A DNA stretch of 10,610 nucleotides from Comamonadaceae bacterium (GTDB lineage Bacteria > Pseudomonadota > Gammaproteobacteria > Burkholderiales > Burkholderiaceae_C), in the NCBI GenBank assembly GCA_947478935.1, contig CANJXV010000068.1, positions 1-10,610 of the forward strand, given 5' to 3'. Positions 1 to 7,111 of this stretch are shown piece after piece; position 1 is the stretch's first letter; each line of letters opens with the position of its first letter. Below the pieces are notes generated by a model. It was not told the DNA's origin. It saw nothing but the letters and a program-made list of their open reading frames with translations, and searched no databases. Both the position numbers and the translations under genes were made by a program.

Positions 1-1188
1 GCCTACCACGGCGAAGGCACGTGTACGTTTTACGGCACCGCCAATAGCAACCAAATGCTGCTCGAAGCCATGGGCTTGCATGTGCCGGGCACCGCCTTCG
101 TCAACCCTGGCGCCAGCCTGCGGGAGCAACTGACCCGCGAGGCAGCGCGCACGGTGCTGGGCCATAGCCAGGGTGCAGCCACTGGCACTGCGTGCCCGCC
201 CATTGGACGCGTGGTGGACGAGCGTTGCATCGTCAACGCCATGCTCGCCTTGCTCGCCACTGGCGGGTCTACCAACCATTTAATTCATTGGGTGGCTGTG
301 GCCCGCGCCGCCGGCATAGTCATCGACTGGGATGATTTCTCCGCCTTGTCGGACATCGTGCCTACACTCACAAGCGTGTATCCCAATGGCAGCGCCGATG
401 TGAACCAATTCCAGGCAGCCGGCGGTCCCGGCTACGTCATACGCGAACTGTTGGACGCCGGTTTGATGCACGCCGATGTGGTGACGGTGCGCCCTAGCGG
501 GCTGCGCGAATTCACTCGTATACCAGCGGCTAATGCCCAAGGCTCGCTGGCCTGGCGCGATGTGGGCGCAAGCGCTGACCTTTCTGTGGTGCGACCCGTT
601 GCCGATCCTTTTAGTGCTAGCGGTGGCCTCAAACTTTTGCAAGGCAAACTGGGGCGCAGTGTGATGAAAGTTTCCTCCGTGCCCGAAGAGCGCCACATCG
701 TGCAAGCGCCGTGTCGTGTGTTTGCATCGCAAGAGGAATTGCAACTTGCTTTTAAGGCAGGCGAGCTCGACCGTGACATAGTGTGCGTGGTGCGCTGGCA
801 AGGCCCGCAAGCCAATGGCATGCCCGAGCTGCATAAGCTCACGCCACCTTTGGCTATTTTGCAAAACAAAGGCTTTGAAGTGGCGCTGGTGACCGATGGG
901 CGTATGAGCGGCGCCTCGGGTAATGTGCCTGCGGCTATCCATGTATCGCCCGAGGCGGCAGCCGGTGGCCCCTTGGCCAAGTTGCAGGATGGCGACATCA
1001 TCCGCGTGGACGCAGTCAGCGGCAGCTTGGACGTGCTGGTGGACGCAGCACAATGGGATGCGCGGCGCAACGCCACTATGCCTGTCGCGCTGCAAACATC
1101 CAATGGTGTAGGCATGGGCCGCGAACTCTTTGCCGGTATGCGGCGCAACGCATTAGCGGCCGAGCAGGGCGCTTGCAGCTGGCTTTAA
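1..1188 (+). CDS. edd: Phosphogluconate dehydratase, C-terminal part (5' end outside window)
   Basis: This is the first committed enzyme of the Entner-Doudoroff pathway; it dehydrates 6-phosphogluconate to 2-keto-3-deoxy-6-phosphogluconate (KDPG) in the cytoplasm. The frame is open from base 1, and its first residues (AYHGEGTCTFYGTANSNQM) match the conserved Edd segment, so the gene begins upstream; the ATG at 55 is internal. Visible are 395 residues, against about 600 for the family, so roughly the first 200 are missing. Cys8 of the visible part sits where IlvD/Edd dehydratases place the third Fe-S cluster cysteine; the other two ligands would lie upstream. Near the C terminus (about residues 298-310) is TDGRMSGASGNVP, holding the serine thought to act as the base in this family. 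The stop overlaps the next possible ATG by one base (TAATG), and the KDPG aldolase gene follows, as expected for an edd-eda operon. Family assignment is very secure. Confidence 0.96.
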   Translation, partial: AYHGEGTCTFYGTANSNQMLLEAMGLHVPGTAFVNPGASLREQLTREAARTVLGHSQGAATGTACPPIGRVVDERCIVNAMLALLATGGSTNHLIHWVAVARAAGIVIDWDDFSALSDIVPTLTSVYPNGSADVNQFQAAGGPGYVIRELLDAGLMHADVVTVRPSGLREFTRIPAANAQGSLAWRDVGASADLSVVRPVADPFSASGGLKLLQGKLGRSVMKVSSVPEERHIVQAPCRVFASQEELQLAFKAGELDRDIVCVVRWQGPQANGMPELHKLTPPLAILQNKGFEVALVTDGRMSGASGNVPAAIHVSPEAAAGGPLAKLQDGDIIRVDAVSGSLDVLVDAAQWDARRNATMPVALQTSNGVGMGRELFAGMRRNALAAEQGACSWL

Positions 1189-1205
1189 TGATTGAAAGAA
1201 TAAGC

Positions 1206-1847
1206 ATGACACTCAGCCCCTTAACCTCATTGCAAGTGATGCAAGACGCGCCGGTGATTCCGGTCATTGTGCTGACCGATGTGGCCCATGCCGTGCCCAT
1301 GGCGCGCGCCTTGGTGGAGGGCGGCATCCGCATGTTGGAAGTGACGCTGCGCACGCCCCAAGCGCTGGCCTGCATCGAGGCGATTGCCAAAGCGGTACCC
1401 GAAGCGGTGGTCGGTGCCGGTACCTTGCGTTCCAAATCCGATACGCAGGCAGCAGCTAATGCGGGCGCGCGCTTTGCGGTCAGCCCCGGCTACACCAGCG
1501 CGCTGGGCGCTGCTTGTCGCGACTTAGGCTTGCCTTTGCTTCCTGGCGTAGCGACTGGCGGCGAAATCATGGCGGCGCAAGAAGATGGTTTTAATGCAGT
1601 GAAATTTTTCCCTGCTTTACAAGCGGGCGGCAGCGCCATGCTCAAGGCCTGGAGCGGCCCCTTCTTTGACGTGAAGTTCTGCCCCACCGGCGGCATTAGC
1701 CTGAAAAATGCCCCTGACTTTTTGGCTTTGCCCAATGTGCTGTGCGTTGGGGGCTCCTGGTTGGTCCCAGCCGATGCGTTGGCTCAAGGCGACTGGGCAC
1801 GTATTACCACCTTGGCGCGGGAGGCAGTGGGTTTGCGGCGCGGCTAA
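1206..1847 (+). CDS. eda: KDPG/KHG aldolase (2-dehydro-3-deoxyphosphogluconate aldolase)
   Basis: This class I aldolase cleaves KDPG to pyruvate and glyceraldehyde-3-phosphate, completing the Entner-Doudoroff pathway begun by the preceding gene. Starting at the ATG at 1206 gives 213 residues, the length of E. coli Eda. It also places the catalytic residues at the E. coli numbers: Glu45 in MLEVTLRT and the Schiff-base Lys133 in VKFFPA. The phosphate-binding segments CPTGGIS and GGSWLVPADAL are intact. A second ATG at 1188 overlaps the edd stop and would add six residues (MIERIS). The 1206 start is preferred on length and residue register, with a weak purine-rich ribosome site (AAAGAA, 1195-1200) before it. 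Both starts imply tight coupling to edd. Longer readings from 1053 run inside edd and are not credible. I see no clear hairpin-plus-T-run terminator after the stop. Confidence 0.96.
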   Translation: MTLSPLTSLQVMQDAPVIPVIVLTDVAHAVPMARALVEGGIRMLEVTLRTPQALACIEAIAKAVPEAVVGAGTLRSKSDTQAAANAGARFAVSPGYTSALGAACRDLGLPLLPGVATGGEIMAAQEDGFNAVKFFPALQAGGSAMLKAWSGPFFDVKFCPTGGISLKNAPDFLALPNVLCVGGSWLVPADALAQGDWARITTLAREAVGLRRG

Positions 1848-2251
1848 ATATAAGTCACTACCCGGGAAAATAGCATTAATAGATTGCCGTGCAATGGGGC
1901 AATATCGAAGCGTTACCCCCTCGAAGTAAATTGCTATAGCAATCGTTTTGACCTGTGGCTTTGCACTTCGTTACCTATCTTTTGAAACGTTTGCACAGGG
2001 GCAGGTCACACATGCTTTGCTACTTGCCATGCGCGCTACTCAGCAGTATTTTGGATTTCAAAAATTTGATTTTTAACTGATACCAATGTGTAGCTTTGCA
2101 CCGCTTTAGTGCATGCTGAATGGGAATTGTTAGGTCCGTCGTGCCAGTCACCGACCGTCACTGTGGCAGACGTTGGAGCGCTTTAGGATATTGCGCCGTA
2201 TCAATAAATCGTCAAAATGCATTTCTCAACGCAAACTTTGGAAAATGCATC
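1848..2251. other. AT-richer intergenic gap between eda and the YHYH lipoprotein gene
   Basis: About 400 bases without a credible gene. It should hold the end of the edd-eda transcript and the promoter of the YHYH/HupE-like pair, but I find neither a convincing rho-independent terminator nor a well-spaced -35/-10 pair. It holds a perfect 14-bp palindrome (1930-1943), a small hairpin at 1883-1895 (ATTGC, three-base loop, GCAAT), 7-bp inverted arms TGACCTG (1949-1955) and CAGGTCA (2002-2008), and the word GCTTTGCAC at both 1958-1966 and 2093-2101. The frame of the next gene stays open back to 2120, but that stretch has no protein-like character. Confidence 0.6.
1930..1943. repeat. Perfect 14-bp palindrome ATTGCTATAGCAAT
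   Basis: The sequence reads identically on both strands, with 7-bp half-sites and no spacer. It lies 83 bases after the eda stop and about 310 bases before the lipoprotein start. The same half-word ATTGC/GCAAT also occurs at 1883-1887, 1891-1895 and 1899-1903. It could be a dimeric regulator site, a small hairpin at the end of the edd-eda transcript, or a dispersed genomic repeat; the window alone cannot decide. Confidence 0.5.
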
Positions 2252-3178
2252 ATGCTGATTCATACTTTTTTCCAACTGACAATAGCAAGTGCTCTGGCGA
2301 TCACGCTCGGTGCCTGCGGTGGTGGTACCAACACCAACACCAATACGGCGACAAATACCACAGGCGTGACCTGTGACTACAGCCACAATGCTTTTAACAG
2401 CAATAGCCTCGTCAATCTCACCAGCGCGGCAGCATGGACTTGCAGTAGCAGCACCCGCACACTGACGGCCAATGGCGTGCCCGATCACGACGTTGGCCCA
2501 TTCGCGATTCAAAACGACCTTGATTTTCAAATCAAAGCCCAGTCAGTGCGATTTAGCACCTCCATGACGCCTGCGCTAACAACCATCGCCAGGGAACTGG
2601 GTGGGCCACGCGGAGATATTGGCATGATTCTCAATGGCGTGAAGATAGACCCAGGCACCGGCGGTAGCTGCAACGACAGCGGCAGCAGCTGCACCATGCT
2701 GGGCCAAGCGGGCCCATGGCGCATGGAAGCGCTGGGGCAAAGCTCTTTCAATTTCGGTGCCGACAGTAATAATGCCCATGTGCAGCCCGGCGGCGTTTAC
2801 CACTACCACGGCATCCCTGAGGGCTTTATCCAGAAACTAGGCAAAGGACAAGCGATGACGCTGGTGGGCTGGGCTGCAGACGGCTTTCCCCTCTATGCAC
2901 GTTACGCCTATAGCGATGCAGCCAATGCCGCCTCAGCGATCAAGGTGGTAAGGAGCAGCTACCGTAAAAAAGCGGTGCCCGATGCCAACCGGCCCGCCAT
3001 CAGCCTCTACCCTATGGGGACGTTTTTGCAAGACTACGAATATGTCGCCGGCCTGGGAGATTTGGACGAGTGCAACGGACGCAGTGGCGTCACGCCTGAA
3101 TTTCCAAAGGGCACCTACCATTACTATGCGACCGAAAGCTTTCCTTACTTGCCGCGCTGCGTGAAAGGATCTGTTTGA
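2252..3178 (+). CDS. YHYH-domain lipoprotein
   Basis: A predicted exported lipoprotein of 308 residues with a YHYH domain (a Pfam family named for its motif; function unknown). The ATG at 2252 is chosen because it directly begins a signal peptide (MLIHTFFQLTIASALAITLGAC) with lipobox LGAC, lipidation at Cys22, preceded by GGAAAA at 2240-2245. The frame continues upstream to 2120, but those 44 residues would bury the signal peptide. After Cys22 comes a Gly then Thr/Asn-rich linker (about 23-38). The domain shows HDVGPF (79-84), GGVYHYHGIPEG (180-191, YHYH at 183-186), GWAADGFPLYA (206-216) and a C-terminal block with LDECNGR (271-277), GTYHYYAT (287-294) and FPYLPRC (297-303). Six further cysteines (41, 64, 140, 147, 274, 303) could form disulfides in the periplasm. 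The stop overlaps the start of the membrane protein gene downstream, so the two products probably work together. The family call is secure; the role is not known. Confidence 0.9.
   Translation: MLIHTFFQLTIASALAITLGACGGGTNTNTNTATNTTGVTCDYSHNAFNSNSLVNLTSAAAWTCSSSTRTLTANGVPDHDVGPFAIQNDLDFQIKAQSVRFSTSMTPALTTIARELGGPRGDIGMILNGVKIDPGTGGSCNDSGSSCTMLGQAGPWRMEALGQSSFNFGADSNNAHVQPGGVYHYHGIPEGFIQKLGKGQAMTLVGWAADGFPLYARYAYSDAANAASAIKVVRSSYRKKAVPDANRPAISLYPMGTFLQDYEYVAGLGDLDECNGRSGVTPEFPKGTYHYYATESFPYLPRCVKGSV
3164..3169 (+). promoter_or_regulatory. Ribosome binding site (AAAGGA) for a TTG start
   Basis: AAAGGA lies five bases before the TTG at 3175, inside the last codons of the YHYH lipoprotein gene. 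It supports TTG as the true start of the next gene, because no ATG or GTG lies nearby in that frame and the resulting N terminus is a good signal peptide. Confidence 0.7.
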
Positions 3179-4341
3179 AACCAATTTTGCGTGGCCGTGT
3201 CGCTGCCGCGCTAAGGGCTATCGCGCTGGTTCTATGCAGCGGCTTGGTGATGATGGCCACAGTGAAGGCGCACATGATGGCCGCGCAAAAAGGCACGCTT
3301 AATTTTGCGGGCCAGGCGGCTTTCTTGGTGCTTTCGGTTCCCGTAACGGCTTTGCAAGGTATTGACGACGACCGTGACGGCCTCTTGTCCAAAGCGGAAC
3401 TGAGCGCGCATTTCGATGCCATCGGCGCGCAGATCATGGCCGGCGCGCAATTGGGTGGGCCGGGCGGGGCGCTGCCGCTCCAGTTGGTGATGCTGGACAT
3501 CGCGCCGCCGGACAATGCGCCTGACCAGGCGGCCAGCCACCTGGTCGTGTTGGGGCGTTTTGATCTGGGACAGCCCGGCGCGGCTCCAGACGCGCCAGCG
3601 GCCCTTGTGTCCGATGATCTTAGGATGCGCTTTAGCTTGTTCGGCGCGCGTGCTGGTGAACAGGCGCAGGACATCACCATAACGCGGGATAAAGAAACGC
3701 AGTGGATGCGCCTGACCCCCACAGACAAGGACAAACGCGTGCTGCCCGGTAATGGTTTCGTGTTTTCCCAATACCTGCGCACGGGCGCCATCCATGTGCT
3801 CAGTGGCGCGGACCATATATTGTTTTTGCTGGTGGTGCTTTCCAGCGGCTGGGGTCTAGCAGCACTGTTGGGCGCGCTGACTTGCTTTACCGCCGGACAC
3901 GCGTTGACCTTGGTGGCCTGCGTGATCGGTGGCGTGTCAGTTGCAGACCGCATTGTGGAGCCGGCAATCGCCGCCACCATCGTCAGCATGGCTTGTTTTG
4001 ATCTGTGGTCGCGCCGCCGCCCTCATCCGGTGCCAGCGGCCTGGCGCTTGCTTTTGGTTTTTGTTTGTGCCCTGGTCCACGGCCTGGGCCTGGCTGGCGC
4101 CTTGCACGAGCTGACCCAATGGCCCAGTGGCAGCGCAGCCTTTGCGCTAACCTTGGCGGGCTTTAACGTGGGCATTGAGCTAGCCCAAATCGGCATCGCA
4201 TTCTTGGTCATGGCCGCGGCCCGCCTTTTCCAATTGCGCCCGGGCACACAGGCCTGGCAGCGGGTGATGCATTACGGGTCGATAGCCAGCGTCGCAGCAG
4301 GCGGCTTCTGGCTGATCGCGCGTCTGGCGTTAGCGGCTTAA
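3175..4341 (+). CDS. HupE/UreJ-like membrane protein with EF-hand in its N-terminal domain
   Basis: A 388-residue membrane protein. The start is TTG, overlapping the upstream stop (TTGA), with a good ribosome site. A signal peptide (about 1-32) ends in MMATVKA, predicting a mature protein that starts at His33. The extracytoplasmic domain (about 33-200) contains a complete EF-hand loop, DDDRDGLLSKAE, at 64-75, with acidic residues at positions 1, 3, 5 and 12. From about 200 on come six or so hydrophobic segments with the motifs of the HupE/UreJ_2 group: HVLSGADHILFLL (207-219), FTAGHALTL (238-246), VHGLGLAGAL (301-310) and FNVGIELAQI (330-339). The conserved His214, Asp213, His242, His302 and Glu335 are typical possible metal ligands. 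HupE and UreJ relatives are implicated in nickel or cobalt uptake, but this larger exported-domain subgroup has no settled substrate, and no hydrogenase or urease gene is in the window. A partnership with the YHYH lipoprotein is inferred from the overlap. Confidence 0.88.
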   Translation: MKPILRGRVAAALRAIALVLCSGLVMMATVKAHMMAAQKGTLNFAGQAAFLVLSVPVTALQGIDDDRDGLLSKAELSAHFDAIGAQIMAGAQLGGPGGALPLQLVMLDIAPPDNAPDQAASHLVVLGRFDLGQPGAAPDAPAALVSDDLRMRFSLFGARAGEQAQDITITRDKETQWMRLTPTDKDKRVLPGNGFVFSQYLRTGAIHVLSGADHILFLLVVLSSGWGLAALLGALTCFTAGHALTLVACVIGGVSVADRIVEPAIAATIVSMACFDLWSRRRPHPVPAAWRLLLVFVCALVHGLGLAGALHELTQWPSGSAAFALTLAGFNVGIELAQIGIAFLVMAAARLFQLRPGTQAWQRVMHYGSIASVAAGGFWLIARLALAA

Positions 4342-4412
4342 GCCGGAGCTTGGTTTTACGTCGAGATAGACAGCCAAGTCGCTGTCGCGGCTCGTAGAGA
4401 ACTTACTTGCCG

Positions 4413-5015
4413 CTACCGCTTTCCATTGCGTTCCTGCAAACCCCGCCCCTGCAAAATGGCCGCCGTGCATTTGGCGATCCGCGCACTGCGGGTACTGCTT
4501 TGCTTGGCCTGGCCAAAGTGCAGGAAATAGCCGCGCTGGCGCCCTGGAGTGAGTACGCTGAAGGCTTGTTGTAGGCCAGGTGTTTGGGCGAAGGCTGCCA
4601 GTAATTCATCGGGCAGAACGCGGTCTTCGCTTTTTTCAAACATTACTTTCAGCCCAGTTTGTTCGGCGGCGATGGCTTCTTGCACATAGCTGTGCAGCAC
4701 CCGTTTTAGCTTTTTGATTTGCGGCACGCTGGTGAAATTAATTACCCGCGCAGACTGCGAGTTTTCGCCGGCCTTTTGCAAAATACCTTGCGGGTCTTTG
4801 AGCAAAGCGCCTTTGAAAAACAAAATCCAACAGTGGTCTTTCAGGCCTGCCAAAGCCGCGATATTGCGACCTTCAAAGGTGTAACAGGGCTTGTACCACT
4901 TCAGGGTTTCGGTAAGCGCGGTCGATAAAAAAATCTCGCGCAAGGCCAGCAGCTCAGGTTGCCATTTTTTTTGGCGCGCAAAAAACGCACTTGCTAGTGG
5001 ATCAGGTTCACCCAT
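4413..5015 (-). CDS. YdeI/OmpD-associated family protein (DUF1801-type)
   Basis: A 200-residue cytoplasmic protein closely resembling the B. subtilis YdeI type, whose biochemical role is unclear. An N-terminal DUF1801/CyaY-like fold carries LKWYKPCYTFEGRN (38-51) and ILFFKGALLKDPQGIL (64-79). The C-terminal YdeI/OmdA motif follows as TPGRQRGYFLHFGQAKQ (156-172), ending in a basic helix with STRSARIAKC. The start at 5015 is chosen because TGAGG sits six bases before it and the protein then has the family's usual length. An ATG at 5027 would add four residues, and readings from 5114 overlap the upstream gene. It is last in a minus-strand run, 25 bases after the flavoprotein stop, so it is probably co-transcribed, although YdeI proteins are not known to act in amine demethylation. 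A plus-strand gene ends 71 bases away in convergent orientation, with no obvious terminator between. Confidence 0.88.
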   Translation of the reverse strand: MGEPDPLASAFFARQKKWQPELLALREIFLSTALTETLKWYKPCYTFEGRNIAALAGLKDHCWILFFKGALLKDPQGILQKAGENSQSARVINFTSVPQIKKLKRVLHSYVQEAIAAEQTGLKVMFEKSEDRVLPDELLAAFAQTPGLQQAFSVLTPGRQRGYFLHFGQAKQSSTRSARIAKCTAAILQGRGLQERNGKR

Positions 5016-5021
5016 GCGCTG

Positions 5022-5026
5022 CCTCA
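5022..5026 (-). promoter_or_regulatory. Ribosome binding site (TGAGG) for the YdeI-like gene
   Basis: On the minus strand TGAGG lies six bases before the ATG at 5015. It overlaps the alternative ATG at 5027 and so favours the downstream start, MGEPDPLAS. Confidence 0.65.
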
Positions 5027-5040
5027 TTAAGCCCAAGTAT

Positions 5041-7089
5041 TCATAGCACGCGCGCCAGGCGCAAACCATCAAGTACCGCCGCGTGCGTGTTGCGCGCCGC
5101 CACTGCATCGCCAATGCGAAACAGCTGAAAGCGGCCTTGCGGGTTGGGCCGCAGGGTTTGCGGCTGCAGCCCTGTCAGCGCGTCATAGTCGGCGGCTCCC
5201 AGGTTGCTGGAGTGTGTCTTCAATGCAAAGTACAAATCGTCCAGCGGCAAGGTGCCATGGTTCACGATGACTTGGTCCATGATGCGCTCTTTGCGCACGC
5301 CGCCATAATCGCTGCCCACCACCGCCCGCAAACCCTCGGCACAGCGCTCTACCGACAGCAGCCGAAAAGTGACTGTGAAGGTGACGTCTAGTTTTTGTAG
5401 GCTGCGCATATAGGGCACCAGGTTCATGGCCATCACCTCTGGCGCAAAGCTGCGGTCTGGCGTCATGATTTCTAGCCGCGCGCCGGTCTTAGCAATCACT
5501 TCGGCGGCTTGCAGGGCAGGGTGATCACCCGCGTCGTCAAATAGCAAGACGTTTTTACCCGGCACCACTTCGCCACTCAGAATATCCCAGGTGGAGACCA
5601 CCAATTCGTTACCGCTTTGGAGCACCTCGGTGTGCGGCATGCCGCCGGTGGCGATGATGACTACGTCCGGGTTTTCGGCCAGCACCGTGGCTTCGTCTGC
5701 CAGCGTGTTGAAACGAAAATTGACGCCGTGTTCTTCGCAGCGCGCCATGCGCCAGTCGATGATGCTCAGCATCTCGCGACGGCGCGGGCTTACCGCCGTG
5801 AGGCGAATTTGCCCACCGGGCTTGGGCGCTGCTTCCAGCACCGTCACCGCATGCCCGCGCTCTGCGCTCACCCGCGCCGCCTCCAGGCCCGCAGGCCCTG
5901 CGCCCACGATCAGCACTTTGCGCGTGGCAGTTGTCGGCTCAATCGAGTGCGGCAGCGTCAGTTCGCGTCCGGTGGACGGGTTATGGATGCAATAGGCTTC
6001 ACCCCCGGCATAAATGCGGTCCAGGCAAAAGTTGCCTCCCACGCAGGGGCGGATCGTGTCTTCGCGGCCTTCCATGATTTTGCGCATGATGTGCGGGTCT
6101 GCCATGTGCGCGCGTGTCATGCCCACCATGTCGAGCTTGCCGCTGGCAATGGCATGGCGCGCGGTGTTCACATCCTGAATCTTGGCGGCGTGGAAGATCG
6201 GCACGTTCACGTGCTCGCGCAAGCTGGCGGCAAAGTCCAGGTGCGGCGCGCTGGCCATGCCTTGCACTGGAATCACATCGGTCAGGCCCGCATCGGTGTC
6301 GATATGGCCGCGGATGATGTTCAAAAAATCGACCATACCGGAGTTGGCTAGGTAGCGCGCGATGCCTATGCCATCTTCGGCGCTAATGCCGCCTGGCCGC
6401 ACTTCGTCGGCCACGCCGCGCACCCCCAAAATGAACTCGGGCCCCACGCGTTTGCGGATCGCGCGCACCACTTCCATGGCAAAGCGCACCCGGTTTTCTA
6501 ATGCGCCGCCAAAGGGCGCGTCCAGCGTATTGGTCGATGGCGACCAGAACTGGTCAATCAAATGTCCGTAGGCCTCCAGCTCCAGTCCATCGACCCCTGC
6601 GGCGTGCATGCGTTCAGCAGCGTCGGCATAGTCGCCGATGATGCGATCGATGTCCCAGTCTTCCATCTTTTTGGGGAAGGCGCGGTGTGAGGCTTCGCGC
6701 TCGTGCGAAGGCGAAACCACTGGCAACCAGTCAGCCTTGGACCAGCTGGTGCGCCGGCCTAGGTGCGTGATTTGAATCATCACCGCCGCGCCGTGTTCGT
6801 GGCAGGCATCGGTGAGGTCCCGCATCCAGGGCACAACTTCGTCTTTGTAGGCAAGTATATTGTTAAACACTGGCGGGCTGTCGCGCGACACGGCTGCGGA
6901 ACCGGCGGTCATGGTCAGCGCGATACCCGCTTTGGCGCGCTCTACATGGTAGGCGCGGTATTTGGCCTTGGGCATGCCGTCTTCGGGGTAGGCCGGTTCG
7001 TGCGAGGTAATCATCAGCCGGTTTTTCAACCGCAGGTGCTTGAGCTGAAAAGGCTGGAGCAGGGGGTCTTTGGAGGCGGTGCTGTTCAT
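5041..7089 (-). CDS. TMADH-type FMN/FAD oxidoreductase, probable N-methyl amine demethylase (dimethylglycine or N-methylproline type)
   Basis: A 682-residue member of the Old Yellow Enzyme group that includes trimethylamine dehydrogenase (TMADH) and 2,4-dienoyl-CoA reductase. Residues 8-340 form the flavin TIM barrel: LKNRLMITSH (21-30), QITHLGRRTS (106-115), EAYGHLIDQFWSP (172-184), FGGALENRVRF (193-203). Residues 349-367 are the Fe-S segment. Residues 390-682 are a nucleotide-binding half with GAGPAG at 396-401 and a C-terminal IGDAVAARNTH (659-669). From memory, the EAYGHL and CLDRIY segments are like those of proteins annotated as DgcA/N-methylproline demethylase, which remove an N-methyl group oxidatively. 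The Fe-S motif is odd: Cys349, Cys355 and Cys367 are present, but the second ligand position is Gly352. The start at 7089 is 22 bases after the MttB-like gene stop, with GAG before it. The likely substrate is a tertiary methylamine made by that neighbour. The superfamily is certain; the substrate is inferred. Confidence 0.9.
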   Translation of the reverse strand: MNSTASKDPLLQPFQLKHLRLKNRLMITSHEPAYPEDGMPKAKYRAYHVERAKAGIALTMTAGSAAVSRDSPPVFNNILAYKDEVVPWMRDLTDACHEHGAAVMIQITHLGRRTSWSKADWLPVVSPSHEREASHRAFPKKMEDWDIDRIIGDYADAAERMHAAGVDGLELEAYGHLIDQFWSPSTNTLDAPFGGALENRVRFAMEVVRAIRKRVGPEFILGVRGVADEVRPGGISAEDGIGIARYLANSGMVDFLNIIRGHIDTDAGLTDVIPVQGMASAPHLDFAASLREHVNVPIFHAAKIQDVNTARHAIASGKLDMVGMTRAHMADPHIMRKIMEGREDTIRPCVGGNFCLDRIYAGGEAYCIHNPSTGRELTLPHSIEPTTATRKVLIVGAGPAGLEAARVSAERGHAVTVLEAAPKPGGQIRLTAVSPRRREMLSIIDWRMARCEEHGVNFRFNTLADEATVLAENPDVVIIATGGMPHTEVLQSGNELVVSTWDILSGEVVPGKNVLLFDDAGDHPALQAAEVIAKTGARLEIMTPDRSFAPEVMAMNLVPYMRSLQKLDVTFTVTFRLLSVERCAEGLRAVVGSDYGGVRKERIMDQVIVNHGTLPLDDLYFALKTHSSNLGAADYDALTGLQPQTLRPNPQGRFQLFRIGDAVAARNTHAAVLDGLRLARVL

Positions 7090-7111
7090 GGCGTGCTCGG
7101 TGTCAAAAGCA

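Noticed and set aside
55..57. ATG at 55 as the start of a shorter dehydratase
   Set aside because: The codons from base 1 already encode the conserved Edd block with the cluster cysteine, so the gene enters from outside the window.
280..1148. Long minus-strand open frames opposite edd
   Set aside because: They mirror a strongly conserved enzyme on the other strand, have Cys/His/Arg-rich compositions with no recognisable motif, and are typical shadows in GC-rich DNA.
1053..1205. N-terminal extension of the aldolase
   Set aside because: It overlaps the edd C terminus out of frame; the 1206 start restores family length and the Glu45/Lys133 register.
3090..3989. A 299-codon minus-strand open frame opposite the HupE-like gene
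   Set aside because: The plus strand carries clear family motifs and a ribosome site; the minus frame has no protein-like features and also crosses into the YHYH gene.
4342..4412. Bidirectional terminator between the convergent HupE-like and YdeI-like genes
   Set aside because: Only CTTGG and CCAAG arms about 20 bases apart are present, with no T-run on either strand.
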